Below, piece by piece: positions 38,501-46,331 of a stretch of 64,000 bases of DNA. The stretch spans positions 49,975,744 to 50,039,743 of the forward strand of contig OY979717.1 of assembly GCA_963855995.1 (NCBI GenBank), read 5' to 3'. The DNA comes from Muricea muricata (taxonomy: Eukaryota > Cnidaria > Anthozoa > Malacalcyonacea > Plexauridae). Position 1 is the stretch's first letter. Each line of letters starts with the position of its first letter. The translations under genes and the position numbers were made by a program. The notes under the pieces are model-generated. The model was not told the origin of the DNA, ran no database searches, and saw only the letters and a program-made list of their open reading frames with translations.

Positions 38501-39081
38501 CCAAAAGACGTTCGCAAGTACACAATTTATTTTGACTTCGCACAAGACAGTTGCACAAAATAATTTGCATTGAAAAAGAAATTTTGATGTTGCCAAGCAA
38601 CCAAATGCAGAGCATTCGAGCATGCGCAATGAAAGACGAATGCGAATACTGCAGAGACTTATTTTCTCGCTACTCTAACGGAAAACAAACGAATATATAA
38701 GGTTCTGCTCACAGGGTACATTTTAACGTGTTCTTTACAAAACAGCTTATTATGTACGTATTTTGTGCCAAGTGCCTACACTAAGACTACAAATAGAGAA
38801 AGAATCTGTTCTATTTTAAATTTGATGTAAAGGGATACAGCAGTCATTATGAACCAGTAAATTGTGTAGCCCTGAAAATACGTGGAATTCCCCTGGAATC
38901 ATTGTTTCTTATTTTTTCACAACATCTTATCTAGAACGATATCATTCGTCTCTCAGGACACAATTTGTGCATGGAAGCCATTGGACGTGATATTGTACTA
39001 AAACCATGTACGAAGAACATAGAGCAAAAATGGACATTCTCGTCCTACCCATACTACGAAAATACTCAATCAAAACACTAA
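26574..39081 (+). CDS. Polypeptide N-acetylgalactosaminyltransferase (GALNT family), eight exons
   Basis: Exons 26574-26947, 29094-29272, 29691-30060, 31815-31932, 32796-33113, 35163-35264, 37478-37618 and 38935-39081 join in phase to 582 residues, the usual GALNT length. It transfers GalNAc from UDP-GalNAc to Ser/Thr and so starts mucin-type O-glycans in the Golgi. Residues about 12-30 form the type II membrane anchor; a charged stem follows. The GT-A fold shows [15 protein letters not shown], the metal-binding DSH (about 232-234), [10 protein letters not shown], the WGGEN acceptor loop (about 337-341) and HVFR (about 365-368, third metal ligand). A ricin-type beta-trefoil lectin domain fills about 450-582, with CMDT and a final QKW. 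All catalytic motifs are present, so the enzyme should be active. The exact paralogue is not assigned. Confidence 0.95.
28419..28923. mobile_element. Foldback element in GALNT intron 1
   Basis: Inverted arms begin TTTAAAGTGCTTATGCAACG and end with its near complement TTGCATAAACACTTTAAA. The arms also share AACGTAAAATGGGTTGGTAA and GACATCAtAGTGCATAATG blocks. Total length is 505 bp with no coding content. Confidence 0.7.
29284..29364. repeat. Tandem duplication of about 41 bp
   Basis: GCATCGGTGAAAACTTCATA followed by a CTAAG-containing tail occurs twice in a row, directly after the donor site of GALNT exon 2. Confidence 0.8.
30136..30509. mobile_element. hAT-type MITE in GALNT intron 3
   Basis: Termini CAGGGGCGTAGCCA / TGGCTACGCCCCTG are inverted. 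A perfect 8-bp direct repeat ATGATCCG flanks the element at 30128-30135 and 30510-30517. It is 374 bp long and non-coding. Confidence 0.88.
33734..34434. mobile_element. TTAA-flanked MITE, copy 2
   Basis: Same family as 23793-24495: TTAAGGTGGCTCGATATA at the left, TGTATCGAGCCACCTTAA at the right. It is located in GALNT intron 5. Confidence 0.8.
35925..36829. mobile_element. Foldback element in GALNT intron 6
   Basis: Arms are near mirror copies: for example AGCGTTCAGTGGGACAGCAT at 35958 and its complement near 36782, and CGCGATGCCGGCTGCCTGCC with its complement near 36575. The whole 905 bp unit would fold into one hairpin. The frames inside are repeat artefacts. Confidence 0.75.
37916..38716. 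mobile_element. TA-flanked MITE in GALNT intron 7
   Basis: A 13-bp perfect inverted terminus CCCTGTGAGCAGA / TCTGCTCACAGGG is bordered by TA on both sides (37914-37915, 38717-38718). Sub-terminal GAGAAAATAATGTTCTGCAG is also mirrored at the right end. Confidence 0.75.
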
Positions 39082-39283
39082 AGAAAAAAAAGATTTCCTC
39101 AAAGCTGTTGCTGGTGTAAGATGGGTTGGCCATAAATGGAAGCGATCAAAAAGCTAGTACGCTTAAGTTCATTTTATGCCGTTGAAATGGCACTTCAACC
39201 TAAAAGAAACAAGCTCTGTGAAAAACACTGATTACATAAATATGTTTTGAGCATGTTTTTCAAAAACTGGCTACTAGAGTTAA

Positions 39284-39289
39284 AATAAA
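39284..39289 (+). terminator. Candidate GALNT poly(A) signal
   Basis: AATAAA lies 203 bases after the GALNT stop codon; another AATAAA is near 39384. This is positional evidence only. Confidence 0.45.
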
Positions 39290-40776
39290 GTTGGAGCAAA
39301 TTACCCAACATCTTAATTAAGTGGCAATGTTTCATGATGATCATAAATTTCGTCGGGCCAATAATTAAAGTTTTGTTTTCTGCAATAAACGGACATACAG
39401 CAATACAGAAACTAAAAAAGGTTGATTAAAATAATTAAAAGATATGGCAATAAAGATATTTTTGTAATCGATAAGAAATTATAAAATCCGTTGCAATTGC
39501 TTTTTTAACATGTTTTGTATCTAAAATATTAGCCATCTGGTTCTATAACTAAGTCTATTTCAAAAGCGTGGCATGCAGAGTAGACTGCATAAAACTTGCC
39601 AAAGAAATTTTTTTCAACACTTCCTGATTTAAGATATCTATGGCCACTACTGACTAGCAAACAGGCATGCTCAAGGAGGGAAAAGTGTAAAGAAAATTCA
39701 TAAACGCACATACTGTAGAGGCATAAAATCTTGACCACCTGACACAAAAGAATTTGACGTTTTGAAATGTCAAATTTTGTTAATGTCGCTTCAGGTTAGC
39801 CTCGTCCTCAGCGCTTTGATGTTCTATGGCGGATGCACACACGTGGGAGATAATGAGAAAATTGTCGGAGAAGCGCCTGGCAGAAACCGTATTCAAAATT
39901 GCAGATGTACAAATATGCTAATATGAGCCTTCACGAAGATATTAACTCGGTGCTTATCGTGGCGATTATTGGCTTAGAAAGGCCAGTCCTCCAGACCTTT
40001 GGAAATGAGAAAAGGGTGTTCTTAACGATGGTTGTGTTGAAAAGATGACTTTTTCGAACGCAATGACATCGTCGCATTGAGCTCGGATCTTCATCCGCAG
40101 AGCTGTCACTAAAGTCAGTTAAATATCGCCAAAAATTGAACCTCTTCCCCCAATATTTTCACTACTTTTACGAGTACACAAAAAATATATAAAACATAGT
40201 CCCAATTATGTACAATAGTAGTATTACCCCCCGTATGGCGCCGGAAGTAATTAGTATGCAAGCCTGTATGTAGAGAAATGACGATGGCATTGCTTTTCTT
40301 CTATACCGTTTTCCGATAGTATACCAAATAGATGGATTATAGCTGTTGGCAAAATAACGCCTGGTGAAGGTAAAGCTCCAACTGTTTCCATTTTCGGATG
40401 TTGATGTCTTCAAGCGTATTATAAAAAAGACTGGACAGGTGGTTCACGTATGGTTCATGAAAAGGGAGATAAAGGGGGTATGACGAATACGAAATCGTAC
40501 TGATTTTGGAGAAAAATATTAGAGCGTTTCTTGGTTTGCATAAATTAACACACGGATTAACGTTTGGAACAATTTATTTTTGTAAGTATTACAGACAGTA
40601 GAGCTATATTTTGTTAGTCTCGTACAAGTTTATGCGATGAGCAGATGAGCATCTGCTCATAACTGCTCATGAGCACATGCTCATACACTCATAAGGCCCT
40701 ATGTGGCCCGATGGCCGAGCACATATGAAACATACCATATTAAAATCTGATTGGTTTTTAGTTATCCTGCTAATAG

Positions 40777-40784
40777 TATAAAAT
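40777..40784 (+). promoter_or_regulatory. TATA-box candidate for the left-arm coiled-coil gene
   Basis: TATAAAAT lies 73 bases upstream of the ATG at 40857 and is mirrored at 43108-43115 for the right-arm copy. A start site about 30 bases downstream would leave a short 5' UTR. Confidence 0.5.
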
Positions 40785-40856
40785 GATAATTTTGAGTCGG
40801 TAAGAGCATGCCGCTTGCAGCGCTCACAGAGATAAGACTTTTAGATTGCCAATTTA

Positions 40857-41177
40857 ATGGAGGAGAACTTATCGCGGTTACATGACCTGAACTTATCGCG
40901 GTTACATGACCTGAACAAGCGTGTGGCAGAGGCAAGAAAAAAAGTTGAATATTTGAAAAAAAAGAGAAATGCTTTATACCTTCGCAAAAGGACGGTTGAC
41001 GTACAAACCTGGATGTTAAACAATTTGGTAGACGATGCATGCCGTGGCCTCAAAGAAATGAGAAGACTTAGAAACAACCAGGGAACGCTGTGCTTATATT
41101 TGTTATGTAGGATAGATCAAATAGAAATTCATCATCTAATGAAAAGCTGTAGTACAGCTTCTAATGAAAAGCTGTAG
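40857..41177 (+). CDS. Small coiled-coil protein, left-arm copy
   Basis: An intact 106-codon frame. Residues 4-19 hold an exact duplication of LSRLHDLN, encoded by a 24-bp direct repeat. Residues about 20-45 form a basic coiled coil (KRVAEARKKVEYLKKKR), followed by a mixed helical part with VDDACRGLKEMRRLRNN and a short hydrophobic LCLYLL. A TATA-like box lies upstream, and an AATAAA overlaps the region immediately after the stop, giving a compact gene typical of mobile elements. The mirrored copy at 43035-42715 differs by two residues (AEARKK versus AETRKR), so the frame has been kept in both arms. The family is not recognised; a DNA-binding or structural role would be a guess. Confidence 0.65.
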   Translation: MEENLSRLHDLNLSRLHDLNKRVAEARKKVEYLKKKRNALYLRKRTVDVQTWMLNNLVDDACRGLKEMRRLRNNQGTLCLYLLCRIDQIEIHHLMKSCSTASNEKL

Positions 41178-41403
41178 TAAATAAAGGATACAAACCTGTT
41201 GAGTTTGTAGACGTTGTTTTATTTGCTTGTTCTTAATACATTCACCCCACACCGGTCTCACATTGACCAAACATAGACTTTTGTCGGCCCCACACCACCC
41301 TCTAATCAACCTCGTATAAGCAGATGGTCATCTGCATATACCAATAGTTGGGATCTACACAATGGTTATAGCTGTCAATACCTAACAGTTAGGGCCTTAT
41401 CAG

Positions 41404-41576
41404 CATTTGAGCACCTGCTCATAACTGCTCATGAGCACATGCTCATACGCTCATAGGTCCCGATGTGGCTAGCCAAGTTAGTATAGCTATATTTTGTTAG
41501 TCTTGTACAAGTTTATGCGATGAGCAGATGAGCAGGTGCTCATAACTGCTCATGAGCACATGCTCATACGCTCATA
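41404..41576. repeat. TGAGCA/TGCTCA palindrome clusters
   Basis: About 45-60 bp tracts of TGCTCATAACTGCTCATGAG type occur at 41404-41457 and 41519-41576. They are mirrored at 42316-42374 and 42435-42489; further copies sit at 40636-40694 and 43198-43256. So six tracts flank all three genes of the palindromic element. They could be protein-binding arrays or replication or recombination sites; nothing in the sequence decides which. Confidence 0.8.
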
Positions 41577-41648
41577 CGTCCCTATGTGGCCCGACAGTTG
41601 TAACCCTCCCACATATTAAAATAATATCAAACTCGGTATGTATATATA

Positions 41649-41656
41649 ATTTTATT
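41649..41656 (-). terminator. Poly(A) signal of the C2H2 gene
   Basis: Minus-strand AATAAA about 30 bases past the stop codon of the zinc-finger frame. Confidence 0.5.
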
Positions 41657-41684
41657 GAGAACAATATGACAAATATTAATGTAG

Positions 41685-42296
41685 TTAATAATCTTCTTCA
41701 TCATCACTGTCCTCAGTGAAACTGTAGTCTTTCAAATGCCATTTAATTAGAAATTTTCTCTTATTGACAGCTGCTTCCATAGCCTCTTCTGGATCAAAAT
41801 GATCATCGTTCACGAGCGCATCCTTTGTTTCCATTATTTTCTTATGCACTGGATCTTTCTTTAGTTGTTGTATCCATTGGAGACGCTGCAAATAGATACT
41901 TTCCAATTCCTTTTGGAGCTCAGGCAGAATATTAGAGTAAGCTGTTTCCCCAGCGGTTTCCTCATCCAGACCACTTTGAGTCAAATTCATCTTCATCTCC
42001 TGAAAAGCCGCCTTATGCTTTTGCATCGCTTCTTCTACCATAGGCATCCAAGGATCCGCTTCTTCCTCCTCAGTCTCCGAGTCTCCTGTTATCGAACTCT
42101 GAGACCCGTCAGTTGCAACGCTCGAAGCATCATCTTCTGAGCTCTGAATTTCTGTTTCTGACATTTCTCTCTCCTCGCTTTTCAGCGGACAATGCTCGTT
42201 TTCGTGTCGACGGAGATTGAAACCACGATTAAATGCTTTCCCGCAAAATTTACAGCTCATTCCGCTAGAACTGACTGTGTAGAAATGCCTTGTCAC
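41685..42296 (-). CDS. C2H2 zinc-finger protein with acidic and helical tail
   Basis: A single-exon 203-codon frame in the unique centre of the palindromic element. One classical C2H2 finger lies near the N-terminus (Cys15, Cys18, His31, His35; GKAFNRGFNLRRH). Residues about 45-85 are strongly acidic and Ser-rich (SETEEEEADP), then a helical region about 90-190 follows (LPELQKELESIYLQRLQWIQ), ending in an acidic DSDDEEDY. A methionine at residue 13, just before the finger, is an alternative start. A poly(A) signal follows the stop. A finger plus acidic region fits a DNA-binding regulator or an accessory protein of the element. The intact frame within decayed surroundings suggests recent activity. 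The family is not named with confidence. Confidence 0.75.
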   Translation of the reverse strand: MTRHFYTVSSSGMSCKFCGKAFNRGFNLRRHENEHCPLKSEEREMSETEIQSSEDDASSVATDGSQSSITGDSETEEEEADPWMPMVEEAMQKHKAAFQEMKMNLTQSGLDEETAGETAYSNILPELQKELESIYLQRLQWIQQLKKDPVHKKIMETKDALVNDDHFDPEEAMEAAVNKRKFLIKWHLKDYSFTEDSDDEEDY

Positions 42297-42714
42297 TGAG
42301 CAGCACTGTATTTTTATGAGCGTATGAGCATGTGCTCATGAGCAGTTATGAGCACCTGCTCATCTGCTCATCGCATAAACTTGTACAAGACTAACAAAAT
42401 ATAGCTATACTAACTTGGCTAGCCACATCGGGACCTATGAGCGTATGAGCATGTGCTCATGAGCAGTTATGAGCAGGTGCTCAAATGCTGATAAGGCCCT
42501 AACTGTTAGGTATTGACAGCTATAACCATTGTGTAGATCCCAACTATTGGTATATGCAGATGACCATCTGCTTATACGAGGTTGATTAGAGGGTGGTGTG
42601 GGGCCGACAAAAGGTCTATGTTGGGTCAATGTGAGACCGGTGTGGGGTGAATGTATTAAGGACAAGCAAATAAAACAACGTCTACAAACTCAACAGGTTT
42701 GTATCCTTTATTTA

Positions 42715-43035
42715 CTACAGCTTTTCATTAGAAGCTGTACTACAGCTTTTCATTAGATGATGAATTTCTATTTGATCTATCCTACATAACAAATATAAGC
42801 ACAGCGTTCCCTGGTTGTTTCTAAGTCTTCTCATTTCTTTGAGGCCACGGCATGCATCGTCTACCAAATTGTTTAACATCCAGGTTTGTACGTCAACCGT
42901 CCTTTTGCGAAGGTATAAAGCATTTCTCTTTTTCTTCAAATATTCAACTCTTTTTCTTGTCTCTGCTACACGCTTGTTCAGGTCATGTAACCGCGATAAG
43001 TTCAGGTCATGTAACCGCGATAAGTTCTCCTCCAT
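42715..43035 (-). CDS. Small coiled-coil protein, right-arm copy
   Basis: Mirror copy of the 40857-41177 gene with 104 of 106 residues identical and the same LSRLHDLN duplication. It is transcribed toward the central zinc-finger gene, again with a TATAAAAT upstream (43115-43108) and AATAAA at the stop. Confidence 0.65.
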   Translation of the reverse strand: MEENLSRLHDLNLSRLHDLNKRVAETRKRVEYLKKKRNALYLRKRTVDVQTWMLNNLVDDACRGLKEMRRLRNNQGTLCLYLLCRIDQIEIHHLMKSCSTASNEKL

Positions 43036-43647
43036 TAAATTGGCAATCTAAAAGTCTTATCTCTGTGAGCGCTGCAAGCGGCATGCTCTTACCGACTCAA
43101 AATTATCATTTTATACTATTAGCAGGATAACTAAAAACCAGTCAGATTTTAATATGGTATGTTTCATATGTGCTCGGCCATCGGGCCACATAGGGCCTTA
43201 TGAGCGTATGAGCATGTGCTCATGAGCAGTTATGAGCAGATGCTCATCTGCTCATCGCATAAACTTGTACGAGACTAACAAAATATAGCTCTACTGTCTG
43301 TAATACTTACAAAAATAAATTATTCCAAACGTTAATCCGTGTGTTAATTTGTGCAAACCAAGAAACGCTCTAATATTTTTCTCCAAAATCAGTACGATTT
43401 TGTATTCGTCATACCCCCTTTATCTCCCTTTTCATGAACCATACATGAACCCCCTGTCCAGTCTTTTTTATAATACGCTTGAAGACATCAACATCCGAAA
43501 ATGGAAACAGTTGGAGCTTTACCTTCACCAGGCGTTATTTTGCCAACAGCTATAATCCATCTATTTGGTATACTATCGGAAAACGGTATAGAAGAAAAGC
43601 AATGCCATTTCTGTTTTGAAGCTATCTAGGCCGAAGAGGTACTCGCT

Positions 43648-43818
43648 ATGAATACACCGTGTTGTCACCAAGGTGCTCACTGTGAGTGTTTTAGACATTG
43701 GGCAGCATCGTCCGTGGTCGACGGGACAGTACGTTGTGGCTATTGCTGGACATTATTCCCGGACAATCAACTATGTTTTTTATGTTTGGAAAAAAGAGCG
43801 ACAACGAACAGCTTATGA
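43648..43818 (+). CDS. Cys-rich mini-protein (possible zinc-binding)
   Basis: A 56-codon frame starting MNTPCCHQGAHCECFRHW and continuing RCGYCWTLFPDNQLCFLCLE has eight Cys and three His spaced as in small zinc-binding folds. It lies in the segment present only in the right arm of the palindromic element. Shortly downstream (43872-43940) another frame gives ECGQVTYCGCLW, also Cys-rich, so this may be one broken or spliced gene. No family is recognised, and chance cannot be excluded at this length. Confidence 0.35.
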   Translation: MNTPCCHQGAHCECFRHWAASSVVDGTVRCGYCWTLFPDNQLCFLCLEKRATTNSL

Positions 43819-44085
43819 TAACTAATTGTTGACACACAACAGTGCACGCAGAATGTATAATGCTAGCCCGATCAGTGCTTTGACGTCGTCCTGGAATGCG
43901 GACAAGTTACATACTGTGGGTGTCTTTGGACTGATGTGTGAACATCATAAGACCAGCAGGACAAACAGTATCTAATATCTAAAACAAACAGTATCTAAAC
44001 CTATATATGTATACTTATACTTAAGGTAACGTAAAATTTTCATTTTGTCAATACATCTTTCTAAAAACGTGTTTTTTCCGAATAC

Positions 44086-44256
44086 CGCCGTGCGCACATC
44101 CTCGTGTGGATCGAATAATGCGCACATCCTCGCGTGCATCCGGATAGTGCGAACATTCTCGCGTGTATCGGATAGTGCACAAATCCTCACGTGCATCGGG
44201 ATAGTGCACACACCCTCGCGTGTATCGGGATAGTGCGCACCTCCTAGCGTGCGCAT
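44086..44256. repeat. Tandem repeat of about 32 bp
   Basis: Five to six imperfect units with the core GATAGTGCGCACATCCTCGC and GTGTATCGG. They lie in the right-arm-only segment; the open frames over them are repeat artefacts. Confidence 0.8.
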
Positions 44257-44734
44257 ATCCTTGCAATGACGTCATTTCTCTACATACAGGCTTGGATACT
44301 AATTACTTCCGGCGCCATACGGGGGGGGGGGGGGGTAATGCTACTTACAATAATCGAGGAAAATCAGAACAATAATAAGATATATTTATATCCTATGCCA
44401 TGTAATCAATCTTGACCGGCAACACGCAAAGATAATGTTTATAAACCTATTTGAATATTTATAAGAAGAAATTGCATGAGTTTGCCTACTGTGGATATTG
44501 TTTCAAAGAATCCTCGATATTTTCCATTTCTAGTAAAAATTAGATCGTCTCCGGCCAGCAATTTGAAAATAATACGTCCGCTCCACTTTTGAAGATGCGC
44601 TCCAGTTTTTAATACGTTTTCTGCCAGGCGCTTCTCAACGCACATATGCATAACAAATAATTGCGCGCGCATGACTCGCGCCACCAGTGAACTCAATATA
44701 ACTGGAAGGCTACCTGAGGCGGGAAATTTGAAGC

Positions 44735-46130
44735 CTTATCCCATATGTGTCATGAAAGCGGGCTTCTGATTGGTTCTCAGCAGGTAAGTTTTTTTCGAAC
44801 TAACCTGCTTTTCCGAACTTACCCGCTTTTCTCTTTATCGATAAAACCGGCTTTCTGATTGGTTACAAAAACCCGAACTTACCTGCTTGCTGCTTACGCT
44901 GCCGTCCGCCTCAAACTGCTCAACAACAATGGCGAACAAAATTTAGCTGATGATTAAACCTACACTTTAAAGAACATTTTTGGGCTAAAGACGTCACAGA
45001 AACCAAGCAAAAAGAAACGGAAAATTGTAAACTAAAGACAATAGAGAGCCTGATAAAGAAATATTAAGAGACCAATAAGTTTAAGAAGAGAAAATGTTGA
45101 CAAAATACATCGGCGACTCGGCGAGAATCGGAAAACAACACAAGAAGATAAGTCTAGTATGGGATAAAAACCCAACTAACTTGCAGGTTCGGTTGGTTCG
45201 GGATTAACGCACCTCGGGGTCTGACAGCTGTCCGAACCTACCTCGCTTCGCTCGGTAGGTTCGAACAGCTGTCAGACCCCTCGGTGCGTTAATCCCGAAC
45301 CAACCTCCCTGCAAGTAAGTTTGTTATAAAACATCACCAGGCATCACCAGGCCCCCACCAGAAAAACCATGCGCGGTCATCTAAGGAATGTATACAAAAG
45401 CCATCCGATAACTGTCAAAAATGGGCTGAAACACTTCTAAAGTTTTAACAAAATATAATCAAAACAATGGTCAAATGACTATCTTTTAAACTTAACCTTC
45501 GTGACCAAATTCATTTAAATAAAAAGCAATTTTTACGCGAAAGCGTACAGCCAAGAGTGGCGATCGTCACGGCAGCCAAAGTTATTTCGTTTTCGAAGTT
45601 ATTTTTTCCTTTTAATTATTGTAGCTTATACGCATTCCAAGTGCTCCAACCAACATAAGCACAGTTTTGACTACTCATATTTAATAATACAAAATTTTAC
45701 AAACCGCGATTACTTTTTCCGACATTCTGAAAAATATTACAAGACTTTTCGATGCGAGTTTTCGAAAACGTTTTACTCTTTTCGCACATCCATGGCTCGG
45801 TTATCCAGAAACTTCATTGATTTAAGTCTAAGATCGGCAAAAATTCTTTTCCAAAAGTTCCAAAAGGCAAATATTCAAATATCCGAAGTACAAAAACTTT
45901 GTTGAAATAATCCCAATATTTTGAACTGACCTGAGGTCTTTTCGAGCTCCTGTTTCCACATTACAACTTATCATCATAAGAAACTTGATTTCTCTTTATC
46001 ATTCCGGTATCAACGCAGAATATGACTTGCTTTCAGGCCAAAAAAGAACTTTTCATAGTGAAAAAAATACCAGTTTGTAATTCATCACTCCTAGGCCTTG
46101 TAATTAGCACGCGGGACTGTCGCGAAGCTG
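44735..46130. other. Spacer between the two palindromic elements
   Basis: No gene recognised. It contains a repeated CTTCTGATTGGTT / CCGAACTTACC word pair near 44765-44890 and the hairpin at 45180-45314. Confidence 0.45.
45180..45314. repeat. 135-bp near-perfect hairpin
   Basis: CTTGCAGGTTCGGTTGGTTC and GGATTAACGCACC on the left arm are complemented on the right; the arms also share GGTCTGACAGCTGT. The loop lies around TCGCTTCGCTCG near 45243. No coding content; it may be a MITE or a replication-stalling palindrome. Confidence 0.85.
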
Positions 46131-46134
46131 AGCT

Positions 46135-46180
46135 CGCGTGAGATGACCCCCAGACACGCGTGTCTGGGGGTCATTTCACG
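46135..46180. repeat. 46-bp palindrome just outside the giant element
   Basis: ATGACCCCCAGACACG and its exact complement meet with no loop, with nearly matching outer flanks (GCGTGAG / TTCACGC). It sits about 35 bases before the terminal motif at 46214. Confidence 0.85.
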
Positions 46181-46213
46181 CAAAATTTGGCTTCAAATCC
46201 AACAGCTGGGCAG

Positions 46214-46252
46214 GTATGTACTTTATCTTATGCGACTGGAATGGATCCGCGT
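46214..46252 (+). repeat. 39-bp motif before the outer satellite
   Basis: GTATGTACTTTATCTTATGC plus GACTGGAATGGATCCGCGT matches 57278-57316 at about 36 of 39 positions, and its mirror at 62299-62337. Both plus-strand copies are followed within about 100 bases by a 9-bp satellite. Confidence 0.85.
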
Positions 46253-46331
46253 TACAATTCCATGACATATAGGCGCCAGTTCACATAGGTCAATAAACGA
46301 TGTATCTATAAATACCATAACCAATATACAC

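Larger units (their letters stand above)
39780..44700. mobile_element. About 4.9 kb palindromic element carrying mirrored genes
   Basis: Sequence from about 40230 to 41600 is repeated in inverse orientation from about 42300 to 43605, and again at 44270-44325. Weaker mirrored blocks (GAAGCGCCTGGCAGAAA near 39870 and its complement near 44630; TCAGGTTAGCCTCG near 39793 and its relative near 44715) push the element outwards. Each arm carries the same coiled-coil gene; the unique centre (about 41600-42300) carries a zinc-finger gene. The right arm holds about 660 extra bases (43605-44268). No transposase, polymerase or integrase was recognised, so the mobilisation route is unknown. Confidence 0.65.

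Noticed and set aside
41865..42140. Plus-strand frame of 91 codons opposite the C2H2 gene
   Set aside because: Shadow of the better-supported zinc-finger frame.
44045..44256. Regular short repeats as a CRISPR array
   Set aside because: The units are contiguous imperfect tandem repeats without unique spacers, in a eukaryotic context.
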